DNA of 64,000 bases from NCBI RefSeq assembly GCF_001875655.1, contig NZ_MKEQ01000002.1, forward strand, positions 372,001 to 436,000, given 5' to 3'. This DNA is from Enterobacter hormaechei ATCC 49162. GTDB taxonomy: Bacteria > Pseudomonadota > Gammaproteobacteria > Enterobacterales > Enterobacteriaceae. The notes under the pieces were generated by a model, which made no database searches, had not been told where the DNA came from, and saw only the letters and a list, made by a program, of their open reading frames with translations. Positions 23,100 to 31,196 of this stretch are shown piece after piece (the stretch's first letter is position 1; each line of letters begins with the position of its first letter). The position numbers and the translations under genes were made by a program.

Positions 23100-23828
23100 A
23101 TGAACAGGGAAAATTTCCCTCCTGAAGCTAACTTCGCAACGGATAAGGTTGTTGTGGAGAATAAGCTGATGGGCGGAAGTGAAGACGCTCAGGCAGCATG
23201 GATTCGCCAGCATGGTATCGACATGGCGACATGTGCAGATAGTCCTACCGGTGCCGCCTGCCAGAAAGCAATGAATGAGCGAGATTCTGTAGGGCTGGTT
23301 CCAGCAACGGGTACAGTGGCACTACTCCCAGGTAGTACTCAGGCTATGTGGGGACTGGGAGCAAGTGCGAATGCTGGTATCAGTTATCTGGCTGATGGTA
23401 CTGTCGATCCGGCAAACGCAGCCATTGCAGGCTGGGTGAATGTGTTCAGCCAGGGTAATGGCCTGACGGGGACCGTGGGCTGGAATGCGGCAGGTGGTGC
23501 GCTGGGTAACTGGATTGACAACAAAGATCCTCTGTCTGGTGCAATTTCAAATGGTATCGGTTCTGCCGCTGGGTATGGTATCGGTAAAGGTATTACTTGG
23601 GGGACCGATAAGATCACGAATTCTGTAGAAAAATAGGTGACAAATGGCTGGGATCCTAAGTACGATCCAACGTGGATAAAATATGCTGAAGTAAATCGTA
23701 ACGATATCATTCGAGAAGGCATGAAACCGAGCAATGTTCCTGGAACTGCTGGAGATATTGGTGGTTCTATAGGATCCGAGCTAGGTGGAAAAGTAACAGA
23801 TAAAGTATCTGAGGGACTCAAGAAATGA
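23100..23828 (+). pseudogene. orphan CdiA C-terminal toxin module 1, split by an amber codon
   Basis: A displaced toxin tip. It begins near a VENK tetrad (23154-23165), a variant of the VENN motif that marks the CdiA-CT boundary. It then reads GGSEDAQAAWIRQHGIDMAT and glycine/alanine-rich helices (LGNWIDNKDPLSGAISNGIG). The frame is cut by TAG at 23634-23636, but the same frame continues at once (NGWDPKYDPTWIKY to VSEGLKK), so the split is a single nonsense codon. It has no secretion domain. The Gly/Ala-rich hydrophobic sequence and the membrane-protein neighbour suggest a membrane-depolarising toxin (inference). Confidence 0.7.
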
Positions 23829-24082
23829 AATACTCTTCTCGAGTGGTAATAGGTAAGTTTATTATATGCAGTTCAATTCTCTTATTGTGTTGTATTGGCA
23901 TGATGTTAGCTGCCATAACAATTAAACTAGCATTTATAGCGTTAATATGGTTTCAAAGCGGAATTTTTGAAGTTGTATTGAGCGATATTGTTTATGCTGC
24001 TCAGTTGGGTGGCCTTGGTGGGTTCATATTAGGTTGTTGTTGGGTTTTGTTATATCTTTTTAAGGCAAAGGGTTTTAGTTGA
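23825..24082 (+). CDS. small membrane protein, probable immunity to orphan toxin 1
   Basis: The 85-residue protein has two or three membrane helices (about 8-33, 36-50, 58-80) and no other domain. Its ATG overlaps the end of the preceding toxin frame (ATGA), as cdiI overlaps cdiA, so it is the probable cognate immunity protein. A membrane location suits protection against an ionophore-type toxin. AT-rich like its neighbours. I do not recognise a named family. Confidence 0.6.
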   Translation: MKYSSRVVIGKFIICSSILLLCCIGMMLAAITIKLAFIALIWFQSGIFEVVLSDIVYAAQLGGLGGFILGCCWVLLYLFKAKGFS

Positions 24083-24731
24083 GAATAACTCGCTGAGCCT
24101 CGGTACTGGTATGGACAGCTATGTAAATACGGCGGCGTCCTGGAACCAATATGCAGCGGCCAATGGTCTGACACTGGAAAAAACTCAGGCGGGGCTGGAT
24201 AAACTGGTGAAGGGCGATTTACCGGAAGGGGCAAATATCGCTAAAGCCAGTGTGGAGGACAATCAGGATGGTGTGCTGGTTGCAGGCGCGTGGTATCCGG
24301 GACTAGCGGCATCTGTGGGTAAAGTTGCCGGTGGTGTGATACTGGCATTGAGTGCAAACGGCGGTTACCAATACAACGTTTTGAGTAAGCTCGGTAATGA
24401 GAATAAATCATGGGATTATTTAGGGAGTGCTACATCATTTACGACAGGAATGTTAGCTCCGGGGCGTGGTATATGGGCTAAAACCGGAATAGCCACAGGC
24501 GGTACTGTATTCACCGATGGACCTGATGGTGCAGCTCTTACAAGTGCAGGTGCGGGAGCATTTATTGGTGGTGGGTTCGGAAAGTATGCACCTGTTATTT
24601 TGGTTCCTGTTTTTGGAAATTCTGCTGCTTTTGTTGGTGACGTTGGAAGTGCGTTTATGTCTGAAATCATTAGTAACGGGATGAAAAATAATAGCAATAG
24701 CACCAATAAAAAGGAGGCAGGAAATGACTAA
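24078..24731 (+). pseudogene. orphan CdiA C-terminal toxin module 2 with VENN motif
   Basis: The frame begins at a perfect VENN tetrad (GTTGAGAATAAC, 24078-24089), followed by SLSLGTGMDSYVNTAASWNQ and then a Gly-rich C-terminal half (GAGAFIGGGFGKYAPVILVP). It overlaps the stop of the upstream immunity gene. It lacks any export domain and has no good start before ATG 24111. It is therefore a silent donor cassette that could be recombined onto cdiA through the VENN-coding region. The toxin frame itself is intact to the stop at 24731. Activity is unknown; the hydrophobic glycine-rich end suggests a pore former. Confidence 0.72.
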
Positions 24732-24983
24732 GAAAGTGACTGTTTCACTGCTTGATCTTGGAGTTGTTTATTGCTTTTTATGCTTTTTAATTCTTGGTAT
24801 AATAATACAGAGTGTGATGATATTTATGCATGCTGGACATATAACCCTAAGCAAAAAATACTGATTGATACTTTAGTCTTAAGTGGCATTGCCGGTATAA
24901 CTGCTGGAGTAGGCTCGTGGCTCTTCGCTAAACTGGACGAGCGCAAAGCCCGTAAACCCCCCCCATCAGATCCAAAATCCTGA
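24724..24983 (+). pseudogene. frameshifted immunity gene of orphan module 2
   Basis: ATG 24724 overlaps the end of toxin module 2. It reads MTKKVTVSLLDLGVVYCFLC and then a membrane helix, but stops after HAGHITLSKKY near 24862. Another frame continues with YNPKQKILIDTLVLSGIAGI, a second membrane helix and a charged tail (KLDERKARKPPPSDPKS) to 24983. Joined, the two halves make a two-helix membrane protein of immunity type. A frameshift near 24835-24845, beside CATATAAC, therefore broke the gene. Confidence 0.6.
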
Positions 24984-24986
24984 TCG

Positions 24987-25016
24987 AAAGCTCCCGACTA
25001 CCACGCCGGGAGCTTT
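24987..25016 (+). terminator. hairpin closing the CDI orphan array
   Basis: AAAGCTCCCG and CGGGAGCTTT form a 10-bp stem around an ACTACCACGC loop. The T tract is weak (TTTGGTT). Confidence 0.65.
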
Positions 25017-25253
25017 GGTTCTATAGCAGGAGTAGGTGTAATAATCATAAATTTTATTTATAAAACATCCAAAAAATATAACCAGTGTAAATCTCCACCA
25101 TCTTTTCCGAAAAATTAACCTAACCTCCTACACTGACGGGATGGATCATGAAAAAACTGCGGTGAATGCGGCCGCACAGAAAAGAAACGATACAGTTGAT
25201 AATAGTGTAAATTTTTTTGCAACATTAAAAATTATTAATTTGAGGTAAAATAA
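25017..25253. other. AT-rich spacer before the lipoprotein gene
   Basis: No supported gene. A 35-codon frame at 25141-25248 (MDHEKTAVNAAAQKRNDTVD onward) is the only open stretch. It may be another CDI-locus remnant, but nothing confirms coding. Confidence 0.4.
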
Positions 25254-25796
25254 ATGAAAAAGGAATTTAAAAATTTTATTATTGGCATTACAGTATTTAC
25301 GTTGAGTGGATGCACAGCAGGTCTGAGACCTATTTTGGAAGATTATAAAGGCTCGGATGCAGCCAGGATAAGAACCACATCTACCGGTAATACGTCACTT
25401 CAATTTTTTGAAAAGCAACCTGCTGGTTGTTATAAGAAAATGTTGGAACGACGTATTACATCTGGCTTCTCGATCATCGGTCTTCCTGTCACAGGCAATA
25501 AAAAAATTGGGATGCCTCCATCGTCAGACAACAAAGGGATGTTCATAAATGAATTCACTCTTAAACCTGATCAGTATATAAAAGTTATCCATTACTGGAC
25601 GCAGCAAGGTTATTATCAAAATTCTGAGCGCTCGGTGAGCTATGACTTTATACCACAACCAAATCATGATTATGATATAATTGTAACTGGCTCTGAGTTT
25701 TCCGGTGATAACCTGAACATAAAAGATCTTAATCCTGATGCTAAAGTAATTAGGTGGGGAGACGTTAAAATATGTCAGTCCGACAGTATTTTTTGA
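25254..25796 (+). CDS. uncharacterised lipoprotein
   Basis: The 180-residue protein has a classic lipoprotein signal (KKEFKNFIIGITVFTLSGC, acylated Cys20). The mature part is a mixed alpha/beta domain with a second pair of cysteines (near KQPAGCYKK and VKICQSD) that could form a disulfide. Position +2 after the Cys is Thr, so outer-membrane sorting is expected. AT-rich, with GAGG upstream of the ATG. It follows the CDI orphan array but shows no toxin or immunity motif. I do not recognise a family. Confidence 0.6.
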   Translation: MKKEFKNFIIGITVFTLSGCTAGLRPILEDYKGSDAARIRTTSTGNTSLQFFEKQPAGCYKKMLERRITSGFSIIGLPVTGNKKIGMPPSSDNKGMFINEFTLKPDQYIKVIHYWTQQGYYQNSERSVSYDFIPQPNHDYDIIVTGSEFSGDNLNIKDLNPDAKVIRWGDVKICQSDSIF

Positions 25797-25903
25797 TGAA
25801 TTTCTCACAACAAGAAGTCTGCTTTTAATATAGTGAAAAAATAGCCACGATAAATCGTGGCATTCATTGCTCCCGGACAATACTCCGGGAGCAAAACTTC
25901 TCC

Positions 25904-26044
25904 TTACCTGCCCCGCTTAATCATCGGCACATCACCCAAATCATTCAGCTCACCCGGAAACGTTTTTAACCACTTCGCCACTTTTTGTTTATTGATTTTC
26001 ACCACACTCATACTGTAAGTATCCCGCATAATCGTGCCATTCAT
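25904..26044 (-). pseudogene. C-terminal remnant of an unidentified gene cut by the IS3 element
   Basis: The minus-strand frame gives MNGTIMRDTYSMSVVKINKQ, then KVAKWLKTFPGELNDLGDVP and MIKRGR, with a clean stop at 25904. The frame stays open upstream into the IS boundary (before 26050), so this looks like the last ~46 codons of a longer gene whose 5' part was replaced by the insertion sequence. Family not recognised. Confidence 0.4.
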
Positions 26045-26092
26045 ATTTAGAGATCATCCGGCATAATCACTCTGCCAACGAAGGAGATCGCT

Positions 26093-26359
26093 ATGCGTAA
26101 AGCCCGTTTTACTGAGCATCAGATCATCGCTGTGATTAAGTCGGTTGAAGCCGGACGAACGGTTAAAGATGTCTGCCGGGAGGCCGGTATCTCTGAAGCC
26201 ACCTACTACAACTGAAAGTCCAGATACGGTGGCATGGAAGCTTCTGATATTAAAAAAATCAAGGATCTTGAGGACGAGAACCGCCGTCTAAAACAGATGT
26301 TTGCCGACCTTAGCCTGCAGAACCGGGTGCTGAAAGACGTCATCGAAAAAAAGCTTTAA
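26093..26359 (+). pseudogene. IS3 orfA with internal stop
   Basis: An 88-codon orfA starts MRKARFTEHQIIAVIKSVEA (helix-turn-helix region) and ends with a leucine-zipper-like [20 protein letters not shown] and IEKKL. Codon 41 (26213-26215) is TGA where relatives have Trp (YYN-W-K), a one-base nonsense change that removes the zipper and prevents the OrfAB fusion. Confidence 0.8.
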
Positions 26360-27204
26360 AACCAGCCTTTAAGCGTGAGCTGGTCACTCATCTGATAACG
26401 ACGTCCGGACTCAGTATTCGTCATGCCTGCCGGAGTCTTAATCTGAGCAGAACGGTTTACCATTACCGCCCGGATACCACACGTGATGAGCCCGTTATTG
26501 CCGCATTGCAGGCTGTGGCTGAACGATACCCACGATATGGTTTTCCGAAGCTTTACCAGGTTTTGCGACGGCAGGGATATCCGTGGAATCACAAAAGGCT
26601 CCACCGTATTTACTTTCTGCTGAAGCTGCATTTTCGCCGTAAGGGCAAACAACGGCTGCCGGTACGCAATCCCTCACCACTGGCCACGCCGGAAGCGCTG
26701 AACCAGAGCTGGTCTGTCGATTTTATGCATGATGCGCTGGCCTGTGGCCGTCGTTTTCGCACGTTAAATGTCATTGATGACTTTAACCGTGAGGCGTTGT
26801 CGATTGAAATCGATCTGAATCTGCCAGCTTTGCAAGTGGTTCGTGTTCTCGACAGGATCGCGGCAAACCGTGGCTATCCGGTCATGCTGCGCATGGATAA
26901 TGGTCCGGAATCTATCTCTCTGGCGCTGACTGAATGGGCTGAGAGGCACGCAGTAAAACTGGAGTTTATCCAGCCGGGTAAGCCGACGCAGAATGCTTTC
27001 ATCGGGCGTTTTAACAGGACATACCGTACAGAAATACTCGATTTTTATGTGTTCAGAACGCTGAATGAAGTGCGGGAAATCACGGAGAAATGGTTATCAG
27101 TATATAACTGTGAACGCCCGCATGAATCACTGAACAATATGACACCGGAGGAATATCGACAGCACCATTATCTGGCCGGGATCTCAAAAAATGCCTGGAA
27201 CTAA
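26350..27204 (+). pseudogene. IS3 orfB transposase lacking the catalytic glutamate
   Basis: Integrase-core (rve) transposase: HTH_21-like region ([20 protein letters not shown]), first Asp in [12 protein letters not shown], second in RMDNGPES. The normal third position [12 protein letters not shown] reads [12 protein letters not shown] here, so Glu is replaced by Gly (GGG at 27004-27006). The usual NGPEF also reads NGPES. The frame is otherwise intact to AWN-stop. It depends on frameshifting from orfA, which is broken. Confidence 0.8.
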
Positions 27205-27260
27205 AACGAGTCTATTTACAATACGATCCTTACCTTCAATACCTGTGAATGCCACCCCAA

Positions 27261-27293
27261 AAAACAAAAGGACTCACGATTTCTCGTAAGTCC
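27261..27293 (-). terminator. ancestral ileX terminator beside attL
   Basis: GGACTCACGA and TCGTAAGTCC make a 10-bp stem with one mismatch, and TTTTGTTTT follows on the minus strand. It sits just outside the tRNA 3'-end copy, where the chromosomal terminator of ileX lay before island insertion. Confidence 0.65.
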
Positions 27294-27301
27294 CTGATAT
27301 C

Positions 27302-27348
27302 TGGTGGCCCCTGCTGGACTTGAACCAGTGACCAAGCGATTATGAGTC
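27302..27348. repeat. island attachment site, tRNA-distal copy
   Basis: These 47 bp repeat the 3' end of ileX (T arm, anticodon stem, CCA) with one mismatch (T at 27328, where the tRNA gene has C). Homology stops exactly after the anticodon GAGTC. It is a partial copy, not a tRNA gene. Confidence 0.92.
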
Positions 27349-27475
27349 ATAAAATTGGCATGTTTTTAATTGTTCGTCATTGTCTCTATTCGTATTTTTA
27401 ATTGTCTATAATCAATCAGTTATGAAGTTATTTTTGTTTCTGATTGGTTCTCTCATTTCCCCATTGTACTATCCT

Positions 27476-27519
27476 TACCTGACCCGTTACCTGACCCGAA
27501 ATGGGCATCGGGTCAGGTA
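27476..27519. repeat. TACCTGACCC arm repeats, left end of island
   Basis: Direct copies of TACCTGACCC lie at 27476-27485 and 27488-27497, with an inverted copy at 27510-27519, between attL and the integrase start. The same repeat with the same 12-bp period occurs at the other end of the island (55048-55069). Integrase arm-type binding sites are the likely role. Confidence 0.65.
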
Positions 27520-27545
27520 ACGCTTATCCTTAGAAAGGTAAACTC

Positions 27546-28862
27546 ATGGCCGCTAATCTTACCGAGACTGCTATACGTGGATTGAAGACAAAAAGCACGG
27601 CGTACTACGTGTGGAGCAACAGCGCTCAACGTGGTACTGGCAGGCTTGGCGTTAAGGTTCAGCCTTCAGGCAGCAAAGTTTTTTATTTCCGTTACTACGT
27701 TGAGAAAGGGAAGAAAGAGAAGTTCATCCAGTTGGGCATCTGGCCTGAGATGAAACTGGTGACGGCCAATGAGCTGGCGAAAAAGTATGGTGCCTGGCTT
27801 GTTGAAGGAAAAGAGCCCCAGCAAGAGCTTGAGCAACAGCGCCTGGCCGAACAGCACATCATGCAGATCCATCGTTCTCAAGGATCGTTTGAAGAACTGG
27901 TGCATGGTTACGTTAACAAGATGAAGCTCGACAATAAGCGGACCTGGGCTGATGTTCTGAAGCGTCTTGAAAAAGAGTGCTACACGGTTATCCCTCGAGA
28001 AACCAAAGCGAAAGATGTAACACCTCTCCAGATTAAAACCATCCTCTCAGGCATTATCCAGCGTGATGCGGTGGTGCATGCTAATCGGATTCGCTCGTAT
28101 CTGATGGCGGCATTTAACTACGGCCTGAAAGCTGATAACGATCCGATGAATACCAGCGTGGGTATCACGTTTGGTCTTGAAGTTAACCCGGTCTCGGCCA
28201 TACCGAAACAGTCTTCGGCGGAAAAAGTGGGTGATACATGGCTAACGCTGGAAGAGTTGCGTGTTGTCATGGAACAGTTCGCCGAGGCCACCAACGTTGG
28301 GCCGCTGATGCAGCATCTGATTCGCTTCTGTGTTTATGCTGGTGGGCAGCGTCCGTTTGAAATGATAGCCAGCCAATGGAGCGCGATTGACTGGCAGCAA
28401 AAGACGCTACTGGTCATAGCTGATGTATCGAAAAACAAGCGCGAACACCTGATCCCGCTGACTGATTCTGCGCTACAGGAATTAGCCTCGGTGAAAGAAC
28501 TGGCTAAGGAAAGTGGGAGCCCCTATATCTTCCCACTCTCGACCAATGGAGAGCGACCGGTACGCACTGATAGCTTGGCGCGTTCCATCATGTACTTCCG
28601 GGCCTTTAATCCTGAGTTTAAAGTTTTCACGGCACGAGATTTACGTCGCACCTGCAAAACGCTGATGGGGGAGGCGGGGATCAGCAAAGAGATCCGCGAC
28701 CGTATCCAGAATCACGCTTTAAATGACGTCAGCTCGAAACACTATGATCGTTATGATTACTTGCCTGAAAAGCGTAGGGCGCTTGAGATCTGGGAAGACC
28801 GGGTTAACAACTATCAGCGACAACAGGAAAACAACGTTGTGAACTTGTTTGGACGGAGGTAA
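27546..28862 (+). CDS. tyrosine recombinase (P4/CP4-type island integrase)
   Basis: Site-specific integrase of 438 residues. The N-terminal arm-binding DUF4102-type domain is at about 1-90 (GRLGVKVQPSGSKVFYFRYY), the core-binding domain at about 110-210, and the catalytic domain at about 230-410. Visible catalytic elements are the first Arg in YAGGQRPFEM, RDLRRT (Arg of the H/RxxR box, with Arg in place of the usual first His), NHALNDVSSKHY and the nucleophile region KHYDRYDYL. It reads away from the adjacent att copy. It lies at the tRNA-distal end of the island, whereas most tRNA islands carry int next to the intact tRNA. Confidence 0.92.
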   Translation: MAANLTETAIRGLKTKSTAYYVWSNSAQRGTGRLGVKVQPSGSKVFYFRYYVEKGKKEKFIQLGIWPEMKLVTANELAKKYGAWLVEGKEPQQELEQQRLAEQHIMQIHRSQGSFEELVHGYVNKMKLDNKRTWADVLKRLEKECYTVIPRETKAKDVTPLQIKTILSGIIQRDAVVHANRIRSYLMAAFNYGLKADNDPMNTSVGITFGLEVNPVSAIPKQSSAEKVGDTWLTLEELRVVMEQFAEATNVGPLMQHLIRFCVYAGGQRPFEMIASQWSAIDWQQKTLLVIADVSKNKREHLIPLTDSALQELASVKELAKESGSPYIFPLSTNGERPVRTDSLARSIMYFRAFNPEFKVFTARDLRRTCKTLMGEAGISKEIRDRIQNHALNDVSSKHYDRYDYLPEKRRALEIWEDRVNNYQRQQENNVVNLFGRR

Positions 28863-28866
28863 GAGC

Positions 28867-29479
28867 TTGGCAAAATATGAGCTTAATTCAGCAGAAGAGC
28901 GGTATCAGCCGGACTCTGGAGATTTAGTGCTGGCTAATAAGCTGGGAATCATTGATGAACAGGAAATGGATACGCTGGAGTCTGGCTTGCTGCTGATGCT
29001 GTATGAGCAGCTATTTATTGAGAGCCAGCCGCCTGAGGCGCTGGTTTTTGAGCATATCAGTAGATGGCATCGTCAATGGCTGGGGAATGTGTACGACTGG
29101 CGGGGAGGTTGCGTAATGCCAACCTGACAAAAGACGGCTTCCAGTTTGCCGCTGCCGACAGGATTCCTCTGCTTCTTGATGGTTTCGAGAGGTAGTTTCT
29201 CTCCCGAACTGGTGAACTGAAATCCCTGGCTCGCCCGGAGCTGGTTAGTTATCTGGCTGAATGCCACGTTGAGTTTATTTTGATCCATCCATTCAGAGAA
29301 GGTAACGGGCGTCTGTCGCGGCTACTTTGCGATGTGCTGTCGGTTCTGGCAGGGAAGGGCTTACTGGATTACAGCCTGTGTGATGAGCACAAGGCATTTT
29401 ACTTCAAGGCAATACAGGCGGGGGCTCAGGGAACTATAACCCTATGATGCAGCTGGTAAGCGATATCTTGCCAGACTAG
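28867..29479 (+). pseudogene. Fic-family AMP-transferase, broken
   Basis: Starts at TTG 28867 with GGAGG 7 bases upstream, 4 bases after the integrase stop. The first frame reads LAKYELNSAEERYQPDSGDL to FEHISRWHRQWLGNVYDWRG, a typical Fic N-terminal region, then runs into a stop at 29127. A shifted frame continues (NLTKDGFQFAAADRIPLLLD), is interrupted by TAG near 29193, and resumes with the intact Fic motif HPFREGNGRLSR (29286-29321). A further shift restores NYNPMMQLVSDILPD. At least two frameshifts and one nonsense codon make an active enzyme impossible. Confidence 0.85.
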
Positions 29480-29634
29480 CGGGCGAGGCCAACGGCTTTC
29501 GCCTGTGCCTGATTTTTTTTTAGTTGCTGCTCAATCTTTTGTACAGAAACGCCCGTTTCGATAGCTGTTGAGCTGGCAACGGAACGGTAAATCTGGGCTT
29601 TTGTAACTTGCGGTGATATTGATTGTTTGCGCAT
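29476..29634 (-). CDS. small basic protein, unknown
   Basis: A 52-residue frame from ATG 29634, with AAGGA 8 bases upstream: MRKQSISPQVTKAQIYRSVA, then a helical, Gln/Lys-rich end. It is convergent with the broken Fic gene, touching its end. Reading is plausible but nothing identifies the product. Fic antitoxins are small, but they usually precede fic in the same orientation, so I do not call it one. Confidence 0.4.
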   Translation of the reverse strand: MRKQSISPQVTKAQIYRSVASSTAIETGVSVQKIEQQLKKNQAQAKAVGLAR

Positions 29635-29772
29635 GGAGCGGTTCCTTGATGTATTCAATTGGATTATAGTTGTACTGGATGAATTGGACAATAGATCTCA
29701 TTGGTTAGTATTTTAAAGCACAATCAAAAGCGTAAAATCGGTGAGAATTTTATTCTGAGGAGGAAAAATATA

Positions 29773-30636
29773 ATGGAAAACAAATCTCAATTTCTTACTG
29801 TTGAAACTATCTGTATAAAATATAGTATTAAGTTAGAAAATATAATAGAGCTTTGGTGTGATAATAACATCCCTCTCTATATACATCTTGAAGGAAATCC
29901 GTGTCAATTATCATGTTCTATTCGTAAAGACGATGAGTCTCACTTAAAGGAGGTGTTAAACGATATTCCCACCGAGATTGGCTCGCCTAATAGTTCACTA
30001 GATAATATCGAACAGCATAAATATTTTATTGAAGACCGCAAGGTTGAAATTATTAACGAAGTTGATTTATATCAAAAAGATAAATCCCCTCTAACTAAGA
30101 TAAGACAGTTTCGAATGAAAAAAGGGGCGGGTATTTTCTATATTCCCATCGGCGATGATCAGTTTTATTACGATGGTTACGCATATGGATATTGGCGGAT
30201 TAAGCCTGGACCAACTACACGGTTCATAAAGGGTGATTATAAAATATCTAATTCAAATCCTTTGTTGTCGGATGACGATGTTTCAGCTTTATTGAAAGTC
30301 ATAGGACATGATGAAGGGGACTTTTTGATATTTAAAGAAGCAATTGAAGTTAATAAACGTGAGCTATGTATGAATGTTGATGACATTGAAAATTTAGAGT
30401 TTGCATTGACTGGTTCATCGAAAATTGAAAAGAAAGAAAGTGAAAATCGTTATTCTAAGGTAGAGCATTTGGCTTTATATATTTTGCTAAATGAGTATTG
30501 TTTGGAAAATGATGGTAGTGTTAACTTCACAACAATGGCAGGTGTTTTAACCAGTCTGAATAAAAATAAATATGGTGGAGAATATGAATTCAAACCTGAG
30601 ACTATTCGCCGTTGGTTAAAAAACATTCCAAAGTAA
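29773..30636 (+). CDS. uncharacterised AT-rich island protein
   Basis: 287 residues from ATG 29773, with GGAGG 9 bases upstream (an upstream in-frame start at 29701 lacks a site). Two parts are visible. An N-terminal half (about 1-170) has a repeated aromatic strand pattern (FYIPIGDDQFYYDGYAYGYW). A C-terminal helical segment (about 225-287, VEHLALYILLNEYCLEND to ETIRRWLKNIPK) could be a small DNA-binding or oligomerising module. GC is well below the rest of the island. No family recognised. It stands alone between the Fic remnant and alpA. Confidence 0.6.
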   Translation: MENKSQFLTVETICIKYSIKLENIIELWCDNNIPLYIHLEGNPCQLSCSIRKDDESHLKEVLNDIPTEIGSPNSSLDNIEQHKYFIEDRKVEIINEVDLYQKDKSPLTKIRQFRMKKGAGIFYIPIGDDQFYYDGYAYGYWRIKPGPTTRFIKGDYKISNSNPLLSDDDVSALLKVIGHDEGDFLIFKEAIEVNKRELCMNVDDIENLEFALTGSSKIEKKESENRYSKVEHLALYILLNEYCLENDGSVNFTTMAGVLTSLNKNKYGGEYEFKPETIRRWLKNIPK

Positions 30637-30740
30637 CTTAATGTATTGAATTGATATAGCTCAGTCCACTTTGTCCGAACTCATCATCCTACATGCTGTG
30701 TTAAAAGGATGAGAGTGTTCTTTTCCTGTTGTCCTCGATA

Positions 30741-30762
30741 CCTTATTAAGGCCTTAATAAGG
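30741..30762. promoter_or_regulatory. perfect 22-bp palindrome upstream of alpA
   Basis: CCTTATTAAGG is followed directly by its reverse complement, with no mismatch. It is 65 bp before the alpA start, a suitable place for an operator or a replication/excision protein site. The role is inferred. Confidence 0.5.
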
Positions 30763-30827
30763 TGTCTGTTCCTTTCACATCCTCGTAAACTGAGACATGC
30801 TGCTTTCACTGAAACGAAGGAGGCAAC

Positions 30828-31064
30828 ATGAAAACAACATTCAACTATCCAACACCACAAGAACGTTTACAGGTCCTGCGTAACTATGGCGAACCCCATG
30901 ACCGCCTAGTACGTGAAAAGGAGCGTCAGTACATCACATCGGTATCTCGTTCAACGGCCTGGAAACTGGAGCAAGTCGGTCAGTTTCCGTTGCGTAAGTC
31001 TATTGGGTTGAAGTCCTGTGGCTGGCTGTTAAGCGATCTACTTTGCTGGATTAACGAACGTTAG
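30828..31064 (+). CDS. AlpA-family regulator/excisionase
   Basis: The 78-residue MerR-like winged helix-turn-helix protein contains LVREKERQYITSVSRSTAWK, then GQFPLRKSIGLKSCGWLLSD, the AlpA signature. AlpA proteins activate the integrase or act as excisionases in CP4/P4 elements. AAGGAGG precedes the ATG. The 22-bp palindrome upstream may be its autoregulatory site. It fronts the satellite-phage gene group that follows. Confidence 0.88.
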   Translation: MKTTFNYPTPQERLQVLRNYGEPHDRLVREKERQYITSVSRSTAWKLEQVGQFPLRKSIGLKSCGWLLSDLLCWINER

Positions 31065-31196
31065 CATCCAGAGATTTTGTGCATTTATTTTTGTTTTTTT
31101 TCTGAGTATCCGTGTTCATCCTGCTATTTCTGCAATTAATAGCGGAATAGCAACTTGCGCGGAACTTTTTAACGTGAATTGTATTAGAGGTGTTAT

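Larger units (their letters stand above)
26050..27204 (+). mobile_element. IS3-family insertion sequence, decayed
   Basis: It has the two-frame IS3 layout: orfA, then orfB in the -1 frame, with an AAAAAAG slippery run at the junction (26346-26353). orfA carries an in-frame TGA, and orfB has lost the third catalytic residue of the DDE triad. The sequence resembles the IS407/IS51-type branch. Terminal inverted repeats could not be placed, so the ends are approximate. The element cannot transpose on its own. Confidence 0.75.

Noticed and set aside
22941..23213. 90-codon minus-strand frame over the SymE remnant
   Set aside because: It is in a different frame from the SymE-like peptide and antisense to the VENK toxin module; no family features.
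27302..27348. Second tRNA gene
   Set aside because: Only the 3' 47 bases of ileX are present; the D arm and 5' acceptor strand are missing, so it is an attachment-site copy.
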